From Posidonia oceanica (taxonomy: Eukaryota; Streptophyta; Magnoliopsida; Alismatales; Posidoniaceae), in assembly GCA_037176725.1 (NCBI GenBank), contig JAZBRS010000054.1:14092001-14156000 (forward strand): DNA of 64,000 nucleotides, read 5' to 3'. A model generated the notes under the pieces. That model was given only the letters and a program-made list of their open reading frames with translations. It did no database searches and was not told the origin of the DNA. Positions 12,601 through 22,890 of this stretch are shown here, in pieces. Numbering within the stretch: the first letter of the stretch is position 1; every line of letters begins with the position of its first letter. The translations under genes were made by a program, and so were the position numbers.

Positions 12601-12679
12601 CTCGCGGCAGCCGTCCTCTTCCTCCTCCGGGCCACCTCCAGCTCCGGCCCTCTCCTCTCTCCTGTTTTTATTTTATTTT

Positions 12680-12890
12680 AATAATTGTAATTTATGAAAT
12701 TGCTGTAATATTCTGGTTTATATGGTTTATTTTGGTAGTTTAATTAATAATAATTGTAATTTATGAAATCTATTTGATTAATATTCTGGTTTATCTAATT
12801 TATTTTAGTAATTTGATTAATACTAATTGTAATTTATGAAGTCAATTTGATTAATATTCTGGTTTATCTAGTTTATTTGGCTAGAAAGTT
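12680..12890. repeat. AT-rich tandem repeat, unit about 73 bp
   Basis: About three copies of a unit containing AATTGTAATTTATGAA and TTAATATTCTGGTTTAT lie directly after the GC-rich half of the same element. Confidence 0.8.
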
Positions 12891-13372
12891 GGATATTTGA
12901 TTAATTTCTAATTTAATTGTAAGGTTAACAATGTTTACTTTTCTTTAGAACCAATTGATAAACACAAACACCTATATTTTAGTTTCCTTTGCTTTCCTGA
13001 GCAGACACAAATAATAGGAAACTTGGTCAACAGAAAATTAGTTTCCTTTACTTTCCATTCCTGGCAATTCCTGTTGACTTTGGAATTCAAATTCTTGTCA
13101 ATTCCTATCAAATTTTGTGCACAAACAGGCCCTTAGTGTCATTTGATGGGCAAAACACAACACCTTGTTATATAGTCTACTGCCATTTAAATTTTATTTG
13201 TTCACATGTTTAGCTTTCATTTAATTCCACAGTATAGTTAGGTAATGCTATTTGGATTTTTATTTATATATTTTTTGACAGGCAATATCAACTACTAATG
13301 GTGCCATTCCAAGTGAAGCCTTAATTAGAAAGCCAGACAGCATCCAAATAATTTACAAATCAAGCAAAATAT

Positions 13373-13983
13373 TTTGCCCATGTCATCAAATTATTTTGCT
13401 AACCGGTTAGAGGAGGGCACAAGAGGAGGCGGAGGTCGGAGGAGGAGGAGGCTAGAGGAGGAGTCGCAGGCCGGAGGAGGGAGAAAAATAGGAGGAAGAG
13501 GCATAAGGACGGCATATGAAGGAATAAGGGAAGAAGAAGGAGAAAAGACTGCGGATAAAATATTAGGCACTATAGCGAAGACATATAGCGAGGACTTATA
13601 GCGAGGACATATCTTTACTTATTCCTTGCTAAAAAAGTTTATTTTTTTTGGAAATTTAGTGAGGCCTTTGGGAGGAGGGAGAAAAATAGGAGGAAGAGGC
13701 ATAAGGACGGCATATGAAGGAATAAGGGAAGAAGAAGGAGAAAAGACTGCGGATAAAATATTAGGCACTATAGCGAAGACATATAGCGAGGACTTATAGC
13801 GAGGACATATCTTTACTTATTCCTTGCTAAAAAAGTTTATTTTTTTTGGAAATTTAGTGAGGCCTTTGTGATGATATTTTCTCGTTTTTTCCTTGTTAAA
13901 TAACCTCGTTAAAATTTTATGAGGATATATCATCGCAATGTTCTCACTGATAGTCCTTGCAAAATCTGGAATTTCTAGTAGTG
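13373..13983. mobile_element. CACTA 3'-end fragment
   Basis: The right terminus AATTTCTAGTAGTG ends at 13983 and is preceded by GAGGACAT-type subterminal words (13575-13612, 13773-13810, 13920-13965). It belongs to the same family as the element at 275-7254. No matching CACTACTAG left end with subterminal repeats was found nearby, so the extent to the left is uncertain. Confidence 0.75.
13473..13868. repeat. Exact 198-bp tandem duplication
   Basis: 13473-13670 and 13671-13868 are identical base for base as read. The unit begins GGAGGAGGGAGAAAAATAGG and ends GTGAGGCCTTTG, and carries the CACTA subterminal words. It is either a very recent duplication or an assembly artefact. Confidence 0.92.
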
Positions 13984-14283
13984 ATTTTTTCTTTCTTTCT
14001 TGAAATACATTAACTTAATGCCTTCGTAGGGCAGTTATACATGCCCGCTCGATTACACAAGACAGTCCACCACTGCACTGTATCTGCTGCACGTCCATAA
14101 CTAGCTATTGACCTAACCAAAAGATGGCCAGATAACCACATGAATGGACGCAGCCCAAAATGTCGACTGCCACAGGAGGCTGTCGGCTCCAGTTCCCTGC
14201 GGCGTATGAATCAATGAGCTTTTCTGCCTTCGACACATGGCTTGTTGGCTGCCCGACGCATATATACAGCTGCATGCCCCTGG

Positions 14284-16706
14284 TTACCACAAGGTGGTGT
14301 TGCATCGGTGGAGCGTCTTAGATCTCCTCCCTGGGTTTGTCCGAGCTCGCTCAGACATGGAATCAATGACCTGTTTAAAACAAGCGAACACCCAAAGAAA
14401 TGAATACCGTTGTTCTTTGGTCTATGCGAACAAATCTTGCTGGAGATACATATTGGCAAAACATTACCATTTGTCGCCTTTTGGCTGCTTCTCTTTTCTG
14501 CAAAATTATAGAATTGAGCAATGCCCCTATGAGCAAATAACACCAAAATAAAGAACAGATACCTAAACAATCAACCTCGAGCGGCACATCCCTTGCATAC
14601 CTGCTCTTCTTGGAGGCGTGCGTTCTCTTCTCTTAGGTGGTTCAGCGCTGCCTCCAACTCGACTGTGTAGGCCTGCGACGTGCTTAATTATCAGCAATAC
14701 AGCTAGACATTATAAGAATTTACAATCAAACAAGATTACAACAATTTATCCAAATGCTATTTGCACACTTGCTTATCTAATGACCGACATATATGGGATG
14801 GGACGCTTGGAAGTAATGCAGCAGACAGTTGGACCAGGCATTCATTGTTAATAGGTATTTCATACTGCAAGAAGCATCTAATGGCCACACATCTAGTCAA
14901 ACAAGATCCAGACTGTGGTGTACACATCCTCTCCACTTCTAAACTCCTCTTGAGTATCCCTTGAAAATAACAAAAAATAGTACGTGCTTAATTTACCCGT
15001 AACAGTGACATAGAAAAACATTATTTGTTATCGTAAACAACACAAGATCGCGTACTGCCACTGTGAAACATGCAGGTATAAATCTGAATATATACTGTAA
15101 TAGCAGATGATTTCAAAGGAAAAAAAGAAACAAGAACAAACGTCTGCAACTCGCTATTTCCCTCTAGAGTAATGGTGTAGTCTCTTGTTTAAGAGCAGAT
15201 GTTTGGAAATCTACGTGACATCAATACCCTATCAGGTTATAATTTAAAAAAATAAATATGAAAGTTTGCATATCAATTAAACTAAATGCCGATAAGCGAA
15301 GATGCTCGGTCCTATAAAACACTTTTGCAACAGTTCTACAGCGTTCTCAGACTGGTATCTTCTAAAGACTCAAGACAATAACTAAAGAAAAAACGAGTTT
15401 GAAATCTTCACATACAACCATCTTATACCACTATCATTGAACTTGGGCAGAACCAAAAGCAGAGCAAGCGATTAACAGAGTTGTTGCACCAGAAGAGTAC
15501 ACGCATGTGAGTAGAAAGACTCACAGCAGCTCCCCAGACGCTTGGGGGTACTACTGTTTGAGAAAGCAACACATTTACACAGTACGCTGTTTGAGAAAGA
15601 CTCACGGCTCCCCAGAAGCTTGGGGGTACCATAGCCATGGATGACGACGACGATGATGTCTGTTGTTACTCCTCATTTGGTAGCCGTGAGAAAGACGCAC
15701 ACATGTACACAGTACACCGTTGCTTTTACTTCAATCGTACCTGTTTCCTGGAGCGAGACCTTGCAGCAGACTCACGGTTCTTGATCATTCTCCTCTGCCT
15801 CCTCTCCAACATCTTCTCTACCGGCCCGTCCAACACCCTCTTCCTCCCACCACTCCTCGTCGCCGCCATATCCACCCCCCACAGCCCCGCCGGGTTGTCC
15901 ACGTGACCTCCCCCGAACCCGTCCGACGACACCGGGCTCACGGCTGGCGACCCGACACCACTAAAACCATCCCCTATCTTCCCATTCCCATTGTAGTAAC
16001 CACCGTCAACCGCCGCCCCTGGTTGCAAGCTTGTCCGTTGTAATTGGTAACCGCCGTTGCTCACCGTGTTCTGGTGGTGGTCTGCGTACCCCCCCATGCC
16101 CATTGAGAACCCACTGAACCGGTGCCGTGGAAGAGACGGGGAAGTGGTCGTCGAGAAAGGATCATAGCTACCGCCTTCTCTCACAACCCCAGCCTTTATC
16201 AGGAAGTCCTCCAGCGTCATCTCCCCTAAGGTGGGTTGCCGGGGCGCACCTTCGGAACCAGCTGCATACTGCTGTTCCAGGATGCTTAGCTGTGGCTGTG
16301 GCTGTTGCTGTTGCTCCTCCTTCCGGTGTATCTCCGTCCACACCTCATCGACGGTCTTCCTACAGAGAGGGGCCGCTAGAGAGAGAGAGCCTTGATTGCG
16401 AAGCGGCGGCAGTGCTGCAGGAGTACCACCGTTGGAGATGTTGGTCGGACCAATACCAGCTGGGTCGTCACAGCTCCCACCGCCGCCGGACGTAAGCAAG
16501 AAAGAACGGTTGCTGTTGTTGCCTTCTTCTGCAGTCCATATGTTGGTGAGGAACTCGTCCATGTTCATGGAGCCGAAGGTCTTCCCCGGCTCGCAGACGG
16601 TTTTCTGGATTTCGTCGAGGTTGAGGGAGACGATGGAGGACCGCCACGTGATTGGATACTGCAGCTGCTGCGGCTTGGATAGGTCTTGCTCTTCCTGGTC
16701 CACCAT
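14284..16706 (-). CDS. Group A (ABI5/AREB/ABF-like) bZIP transcription factor, 5'-truncated
   Basis: Exons, read on the minus strand: 16706-15741, 14672-14601 and 14370-14284, with GT-AG introns, giving 374 residues from the ATG at 16706. Group A bZIPs bind ABRE elements and act in abscisic-acid and seed or stress responses. Conserved blocks visible are: the N-terminal C1 block (about 23-61, SSIVSLNLDEIQ, then MNMDEFLTNIW); C2 (RKTVDEVWTEI); C3 (QPTLGEMTLEDFLIKAGVV); a Gly-rich region; and the basic region RRQRRMIKNRESAARSRSRK with the Asn-x7-Arg signature (about N310 and R318). A short zipper in exon 2 has heptad leucines (VELEAALNHLREENARL). Exon 3 ends in an Arg/Lys-rich tail. The natural start is not 16706 but 22127, beyond a copia insertion. 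A partial duplication at 16720-16800 creates an upstream ATG out of frame. The identity is secure; function is doubtful. Confidence 0.85.
15505..15725. repeat. Short tandem repeat in bZIP intron 1, beside the exon 1 donor
   Basis: GAAAGACTCAC followed by CTCCCCAGA(C/A)GCTTGGGGGTAC occurs at about 15508 and 15595. TACACAGTAC also recurs at 15576 and 15706. The units are 85-130 bp and degenerate. Confidence 0.65.
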
Positions 16707-16719
16707 CCTTCTGTCTGTT

Positions 16720-16800
16720 CAGGATTTCGTCGAGTGTGCTCGTGATTGGATACTCCAGCTGCTGCTGCTTGGATAGGTCTTGCTCTTTCTGGTCCACCAT
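16720..16800 (-). other. Partial duplication of bZIP exon 1 start creating an out-of-frame ATG
   Basis: Read on the minus strand, 16800-16720 encodes MVDQKEQDLSKQQQLEYPIT and then STLDEILN. This is a shortened second version of the MVDQEEQDLSK to NLDEIQ segment that follows from 16706. The frame from 16800 runs into the second copy shifted by one base, giving nonsense protein. Because the copia target duplication (CACCAT) abuts this copy, it is the copy originally continuous with the 40 codons at 22127-22008. So the duplication, not only the insertion, breaks the original reading frame. Confidence 0.85.
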
Positions 16801-17129
16801 ACAGTGAAGATGAATATGTATCAAGATTGAAAATATAGATTGTAATGTGAAAATAGATTGAAAATGTGTGGATATTATGTAAAATCACATAAATCAGTAA
16901 CTAAAATTCGTAGAAGAAGAAAATAGGACAAGAGAAAGAAGAAAAATAAGAAGCATTCCAAGAAAATACAAGATCTTACGTAGCTCAGTTGAAACTTACG
17001 TCTACGAGCGAAGAGGAGATCAAATCTACTAGATTTTGGGAGTACAATGGTGAGAGAAGTGCTTGAGAGAATTGTAGCCACCACTCTCTAGGTTTACAAG
17101 TCAAAAAACCAAGTTCTCAAATCCTAAAA

Positions 17130-17150
17130 CACGAGATATATATTTATAGC
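17130..17150 (-). promoter_or_regulatory. TATA box of the copia 3' LTR, pointing at the bZIP ORF
   Basis: The reverse complement of 17134-17148 is TATAAATATATATCT, in the position expected for the LTR promoter. The equivalent in the 5' LTR is at about 21761-21777. Because the element is co-oriented with the bZIP, transcription from this LTR would run into the bZIP exon about 0.4 kb downstream. Promoter activity is inferred, not shown. Confidence 0.5.
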
Positions 17151-17345
17151 CTGTCGCAACGGACGTCTGCTGTGGACGTCCGTTTAATCTCTGTTTTCAA
17201 AGAGAAAAAACTGTAGATGAAGCGGACGTCCATTTTTCCACTGTGATGATGGCATGTTTCAGCAGATGAGCGGACGTTCGTTTTCCTCATGTTTTGAGGT
17301 TCTCCTTTTCAACGGTCATGTGAACGTCCGCTGCGACATCCACCA
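17150..17345. repeat. Array of GGACGTCC-type palindromes in the copia 3' LTR
   Basis: Words such as AACGGACGTCTG, GTGGACGTCCGTTT, GCGGACGTCCAT, GCGGACGTTCGTTT and GAACGTCCGC recur in both orientations between 17158 and 17332. The 5' LTR has the same array at 21785-21965, including GCGGACGTCTG and GGAGCAGACGTCCG. Confidence 0.85.
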
Positions 17346-17595
17346 GACAGTAAACTTGCCAAATAAGGTTAATTCAAGGCATGCATCTCAATAAATCTCC
17401 ACCTTAACTTGAATTCTCTCATATGTATGGTATCTTCTCTCTCCGCTAAGGCCTGTTACTTCATAACTTGCACAATCCAACTAAGTCAAAATAGAACTTG
17501 AACTTGGTTAGTGGAAGAGACTTGGTCATCATGTCGGTCGGAATATTTGCAGTACCAATCTTCATTACTTGGATCTCACCATTAGCAATGACCTC

Positions 17596-20463
17596 TCATA
17601 TAAAATGGTACCTAACATCAATGTGCTTTGTTCTTTCATGAAACATTTGATCCTTTGATAGATGAATGTCACTTTGACTGTTACAATGCACAACAAAATT
17701 ATCTTGTTCTTGGCTAAGCTCAATAAACATACCCTTTAACCATATGACTTCTTTGATTGCCTCTACTAAAGCCATGTATTCAACTTCTGTAGTTGACAAT
17801 GCTACTGTGACTTGCAAAGTTGACTTCCCGCTGACCAAACAACCTCTAATAGAGAATAAATATCTTCTAAGGGATCTTCTTTTGTCACGATTACCTGCAA
17901 AATTTGAGTCAACGGATCCAACTAACTCTCCCTCATTCCTTCCAAATTCTAGACGAACATCTACAATACCTCTGATGTATCTCAGAATCCACTTCACTGC
18001 TTGCCAATGCTCCTTTCCTAGATTTGCCATATATCTACTGACAACACTGACAGCCTGTGTAATATCTAGACGAGTGCAAATCATAGCATACATGATGCTC
18101 CCAATTGCACTGGAATAAGGATCATGAGACATGTAAGTCTTTTCTTCTTCTGTCTGTGGAGATTGATTTGCAGAAAGCTTGAAATGTGCTCCAAGAGGAA
18201 TTCTTTCTGACTTAGATTTTTCCATCTCAAATCGTTATAGAGCCTTCTTGAAGTATTTCTCTTGACAAAGATACAACTTCCTGTTCTTTCTGTCCCTCTG
18301 GATTTCTATGGCAAGAATTTTCTTCGATGACCCTAAATCCTTCATTTCAAATTCTCCACTCAACAAGGCTTTCAAACTGCAAATCTCATATTTATTAGTG
18401 GTTGCAATCAACATATCATCAACATATAGAAGCAAATAGATAAAAGAGCCATCATCAAGTTTCTTCATGTAAACACAACTGTCATAACTACTTCTATGAT
18501 ACTTGTGTGTAACCATGAAAGCATCAAACCTCTTATACCATTACCTCGGTGATTGCTTCAAGTCATACAGTGACTTCTTTAACAAATAAACCTGATGTTC
18601 TTTTCCTTCAACCACAAAACCTTCTGGCTGCTTCATATAAATTTGTTCATCAAGTTCTCCATGTAGAAAAGCTGTTTTTACATCTAGTTGCTCCAACTCC
18701 ATATTATGGGTTGGTAGGTGAAAAGATATCATTGTAATTAATACCTTCAACCTGACTGTAGCCTTTAGCAACTAAATGGGCTTTATAATTTGTATTTGTG
18801 GTTCCATGTGTGCTCTTCTTTCTTTTAAACACCCACTTGCAACCAATAATCTTCTTTTCTTTGGATAGATTTACTAAGGCCCAAATTGTATTCCTTTGAA
18901 GAGACTCTATCTCCTCATTCATGGCAAACAACCAAGACGACGAATCCTGGGCAAAAATGGCCTCAGTATAGGAAGAGGGCTCACCTCCATTTGTAGTTTC
19001 TTCTACAAGTGAAAGAGCATATGCAACAGTTGAATGAGCATACTTTGGATTTGACTTCACTGTTCTCCTTGATCTCCCTTTGGCAAGGCTATGTGGTTCT
19101 TCTTCAACTGCTTCAGTCTCTACATGCTCACCATCTTGAACATCAACTGCAATAGGTTGTGGATGTTCAGTTTCTAGTTCCATTTGCTTAGAAACATTCT
19201 CCTGAGAACCTGTATCATGAGAAGCAACAGAACCTTCCTTTGGAGAAAGCAGAACTGATTCATAAAAGACCAAATTCCTATCAATCAACAGTCTAGGTGT
19301 CTTTGTGTTAGTACACCACAATTTATAGCCTTTCACACCAGAAGCATAACCTAAGAAAATACATTTCTAACTCTAGCATTTAATTTTCCATCATCACAAT
19401 GAGCATAAGCGGGGTAGCTAAAAATCTTTAATTTAGAATAATTAGCAGCTGTACCAGACCATACCTCTTCTGGAGTCTGAAAATCAATGGTTGAGGCCAG
19501 AGATCTATTCACTAGATAACATGCAGTGGACATGGCCTCGGCCCAGAAAGATTTTGAAAGACCTGCATTCAATAACATGCATCGGGCTCTCTCAACCAGA
19601 GTTCTGTTCATCCTTTCTGCAACACCATTCTGTTGAGGAGTGTACGGTGTAGTACGATGACTTTCTATGCCTTCGTTTATGTAAAATTCATCGAACTGTG
19701 AATTGCAAAATTTCAGTCCATTATCTGTTCTGAGCCACTTGATTTTCTTTCCTGTTTGATTCTCCATTAGAGCTTTCCACTGCTTGAAGCACTTAAGTGT
19801 CTCGTCTTTGTGCTTCAACATGTAGACTCATACTTTCCTTGAGAAATCATCTATAAAGGTCAACATGTAATGGGCACCTCTAAGAAATGGAACACGTGAC
19901 GGACCCCACAAATCTGAGTGAACATAATCCAGCTTGGCTTTTGTTTTATGGATTCCTATCTTGAAGCTCACTCTTTTCATCTTCCCAAGTACACAATGCT
20001 CACAGAAGTCAAGCTTACCCGTGTACTGGCCACTGAGGAGTCCCCTTTTGCTCAACATTGTCATCTCTTTCTCGCTCATATGTCCTAACCTCAAATGCCA
20101 CAGTTTGGTTGTATCCTCTTCTGAGTTAGGTGATGATGATATCACTGAAGCACTAGAACTAGTGACTGTCCTCTCTTGCAAGATATAAAGGCTTCCAACC
20201 CGCTTGGCTTCCATAACCACCAAAGCTCCCTTGGAAACTGTCAATACTCCAACTTCAATTGAGTATTTTAGCCCGTTTGATTCCAGAGTGCCCAAAGAGA
20301 TGAGATTCTTCGCCAAATCTGGAATATGGCGAACATTGGATAGTGTTTTCACTATGCCATCATGTATCTTGACTTTAACTGTACCTCTCCCAATAGTCTT
20401 GCATGGTGAATCATTCTCCATGAGTATGTCTCCACCATCAATTGATTCATAAGTGGAAATCAA
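17596..20463 (-). pseudogene. copia pol: protease tail, integrase, reverse transcriptase, RNase H (broken)
   Basis: On the minus strand the pieces follow copia order. The GAG-pre-integrase domain (LWHLRLGHMSEKEM, CEHCVLGK) and integrase start (HSDLWGPSRVP) lie at 19828-20463. The rest of integrase (WLRTDNGLKF, TPYTPQQNGVAERMNRTLVE) is at 19351-19821. Reverse transcriptase lies at 18235-19100, with CKWVFKRKK, QLDVKTAFLHGELDEQIYM and the catalytic YVDDM. RNase H (ALSTTEVEYMAL, TKHIDVRYHFI) is at 17596-18225. Frameshifts or stops separate all pieces. No complete polyprotein can be made, so the element is non-autonomous now. Confidence 0.92.
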
Positions 20464-21380
20464 TCTCTGTTAGGACATATGTGATCAGTACAATCGGAGT
20501 CAAGAATCCATTCATTCTTGTATTTGCTTTCATTGGTGGCCCGAAGAACAAAACTGTCTGAATCTTCATCCGTAATATTAGCTTGGGCTGCATCAAGCTT
20601 GCCTTGATTCTTGACATTAGTCTTTCTCTTTTCTTTATTTTGAAGCTTGTAACATTCCTCCAAGATATGGCCATTCTTCTTGCAATAGTTGCAAAACTTG
20701 GATTTACCATTGGATTTAGATCTAGACCTATTCTTGTTGCTACTTGACCCCTTCTCCATGGATCTTCCCTTTGAGAATAGGACTTCACTCTTCACATCTC
20801 CTTCTCGGGTTAATTCTCTATCCATCAATTTTTTGAAAAGCAAAGATTTCTTAACATCCTCAAAAGAAATAGAATCTTTCCTATAGATAAGAGTTTCCCT
20901 AAAATTCTTGAAGGATAATGGCAAAGAACATAAAAGTAGCAAAGCTTGGACCTCATCTTCTATCTTAACATCAGCATTCTCTAAATCCATAATTATAGAG
21001 GTAAACTCATCCATATGTTGTTTAACAGGCGTACCTTCACTCATACGAAGCATAAACAACTTTTACTTCAAGTATAGACGACTAGCCAGAGACTTCGTCA
21101 TATACAAGCATTCCAGTTTCTACCAGGCACTTGCTGTGCTTTCCTCATGGATGATCTCACGCAAAACCTCATTGGATACAAACAGCTGGATCAAGGTTAA
21201 CGCCTTTTCATCAGGTTCCTCCCACTATTCCTCTGTTATAGTGCTTGGCTTCATCTTCTTTCTGAGGATAGCTTTTTTTAACCTATACTGGATCAAACAA
21301 CCTCGCATCTTCACTTGCCATAGACCGAAGTTCACATCCCAGTCGAACTTCTCAATCTCGAACTTCATTGTTGACATTCT
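20460..21380 (-). pseudogene. copia gag with nucleocapsid zinc knuckle and protease start (broken)
   Basis: From about 21369 on the minus strand the frame gives a UBN2-type gag with stops near 21222 and 21062, then 199 open codons. A CCHC knuckle (CNYCKKNGHILEEC) lies at about 20652-20693, followed by the protease start ILDSDCTDHICPNRD. The third residue of the aspartic-protease triad, normally glycine in D-S/T-G, reads aspartate (D-S-D), so the protease was probably inactive. The pre-integrase part of pol continues directly. Confidence 0.88.
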
Positions 21381-21427
21381 TACACGAACAAACAAACAAC
21401 CCAAAGCAACTAAGCTCTAATACCACT

Positions 21428-22007
21428 TGTTGAAAAGAGGAATATGCACCTGGATTGAAAATATGTATTGTAATGCGAAAATAGATTGAAAACGTGTAGA
21501 TATTGTGTAGAATCACACAAACCAACAACTAAAATTCATGGGAGAAGAAAATAGGCAGGAGAAAGAGGAAAAATAAGAAACACACAAAAAAAACACAAGA
21601 TCTTACGTGGTTCGATCAAAACTTACGTCCACGGGCGAAGAGGAGATCAAACCCACTAGATTTTTGGAGTACAATGGTGAGGAAGGTGCTTAGGAGAGTT
21701 GTAGCCACCACCCTCTATGTTTACAAGCCAAAAAATCAAGTTCTCAAACCCTAAAACACGAGATATATATTTATAGCATGTCGCAACGGACGTCTGCCCG
21801 CTGCGGACGTCTGTTTAATCTCTTGTTTCAAAGAGAAAAATTGCAGATGAAGTGGACGTCCGGAGCAGACGTCCGTTTTTCCACTGTGATGATGGCATGA
21901 CGTTCATTTTCCTCCTGTTTTGAGGATCTCCTTTTCAGTGGTCATGCGGACGTTCACCAGACGGTAAACTTGTTAAATAAGGTTAATTCAAGGCATGCAT
22001 CTTAGCA
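21428..22007 (-). repeat. 5' LTR of the copia element
   Basis: Read on the minus strand it starts TGCTAAGATGCATGCC at 22007 and ends CAACA at 21428, where the tRNA-Met primer-binding site follows. It aligns along its length with 16801-17393. Confidence 0.9.
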
Positions 22008-22127
22008 CACCATCCTTCTGTCTTCTTGCTCATGGTGCTTCCCTGATCCCCTGTAATGTTCCATGGACGCTGATGCTGCTGTGTTGGTAGTGTCTTCCAA
22101 AGGCATGGTTTCTGATGAAGAAGCCAT
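22008..22127 (-). pseudogene. Separated first 40 codons of the bZIP gene, with the original ATG
   Basis: Reading from the ATG at 22127-22125 on the minus strand gives 40 uninterrupted codons (MASSSETMPLEDTTNT at the start, HHEQEDRRMV at the end). These stop exactly at the copia LTR edge. The last codons, ATG GTG, are the duplicated target (CACCAT on plus). The sequence GACAGAAGGATGGTG is repeated at 16716-16702 just before the internal start codon, confirming that the two parts were once contiguous. The 5' UTR presumably lies at 22128-22265. On its own the piece encodes nothing useful; it marks the true gene start 5.2 kb from the rest. Confidence 0.85.
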
Positions 22128-22265
22128 GTGTTAACGTTTCTTCTAATAAAACTACTTGGTGTACTTTTGCTTTGGTGGTTTTCACTGTAGAGAAAGGTGA
22201 GAGTCAAAAAATAAGAGAGAAGTCGAATTTAGCCGTTTTTGGAAAATAAAAGTAGAAATAAGATA

Positions 22266-22665
22266 GACATCCAACAAGTGTCTCTTTTTAGGCATGAGTG
22301 GATGTGTGTAGAAATGAATCTCTTTTGGCTCTGATACCATATTGAAATATAGACATCCAACTCAAAACTAATTTGCAATGAGTGAGGGGTTCATCTATAT
22401 ATAACCACAAGTCCTGCATTCACTTTTTCCAATATGGGACTATTCTAAATAGTCTTGTCCTCATTTTTTCCAACGGGCTTAAGTCCACATACATCCACTC
22501 ATGTTCAAAAAGAGACACTTGTTGGATCTAAATGAGGCTACAAGTGAGGAGGAGTGTTAGAATAGTCCCACATTGGAAAAAGTGAGGACAGGACTTGTGG
22601 TTATATATAGATGGACCCCTCCATTCATTATTAATTGATTTGAGTTGGATGTCTATATTTCAACA
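22266..22665. mobile_element. Two TRIM halves in inverted orientation
   Basis: A 111-bp LTR lies at 22555-22665 (plus: TGTTAGAATAGTCCCACATT to ATTTCAACA), preceded by a polypurine tract (AGTGAGGAGGAG). A second 111-bp LTR lies at 22340-22450 in minus orientation, followed (minus strand) by TGGTATCAGAGCC, a tRNA-Met primer-binding site at 22339-22327. A 42-bp internal segment is also present in both orientations (22268-22309 and 22489-22530). So one half holds LTR-PBS-internal and the other internal-PPT-LTR, facing each other and able to form a large hairpin. It lies just upstream of the bZIP start. Confidence 0.8.
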
Positions 22666-22679
22666 TGTATTAATTTTTA

Positions 22680-22890
22680 TACAAAAAATAAATATATTGT
22701 ATACATATATGTATCAGAATAATTTAGCAGAATAACTTTATTCCATCATTTCCGCGGAATAACTATTTTAGAATAGATAAATTAAAATAATAATTAGTAT
22801 TTCAAGTTTATTTTGATTTTTATACAACCAGACGGAACAGTAATTTTTATTTTAAATTTATTCTAAATATTATTCTTAGAACAAAAAAAA
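22680..22890. mobile_element. AT-rich MITE-like element related to 32640-32870
   Basis: GTATTAATTTTTATACAAAA through AGAATAACTTTATTCCA, CGCGGAATAACTATTTT and TTTTTATACAACCAGACGG aligns with 32685-32865. The ends are not resolved here. Confidence 0.65.

Larger units (their letters stand above)
11925..13132. mobile_element. PIF/Harbinger-like non-autonomous DNA element
   Basis: The element is flanked by TTA at 11922-11924 and 13133-13135. The left end GGAGGGGTTTGTTT and the reverse complement of the right end, GGGCCTGTTTGT, form imperfect inverted repeats. Longer inverted similarity includes CAGGAATTGA on the left against its counterpart at 13045-13110. The TTA target site and GGCCTGTTTG-type ends suggest PIF/Harbinger. 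No transposase was found. The interior contains a CT-rich tract (12100-12330), an 80-bp tandem repeat with a pure C run, and an AT-rich 73-bp tandem repeat. Confidence 0.7.
16801..22007 (-). mobile_element. Ty1/copia LTR retrotransposon inserted in bZIP exon 1
   Basis: The 3' LTR is at 16801-17393 and the 5' LTR at 21428-22007, both read on the minus strand. CACCAT occurs at 16795-16800 and 22008-22013, so the target duplication is 5-6 bp. Next to the 5' LTR is a primer-binding site complementary to initiator-Met tRNA (TGGTATTAGAGC, reverse complement of 21414-21425). Next to the 3' LTR is a polypurine tract (AAGGTGGAGATT, reverse complement of 17394-17405). The LTRs differ by many substitutions and indels, and the ends of the 3' LTR have lost the canonical TG/CA, so the insertion is not recent. 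It has the same orientation as the bZIP gene. Gag and pol are present but broken. Confidence 0.93.

Noticed and set aside
12007..12743. Proline-rich open frames spanning the C run
   Set aside because: They are the product of the GC-rich tandem repeat and the C homopolymer in a DNA element; no gene evidence.
21414..22339. tRNA-Met-like words (TGGTATCAGAGC and its complement)
   Set aside because: They are 12-13-nt primer-binding sites next to LTR ends, not tRNA genes; no cloverleaf sequence surrounds them.
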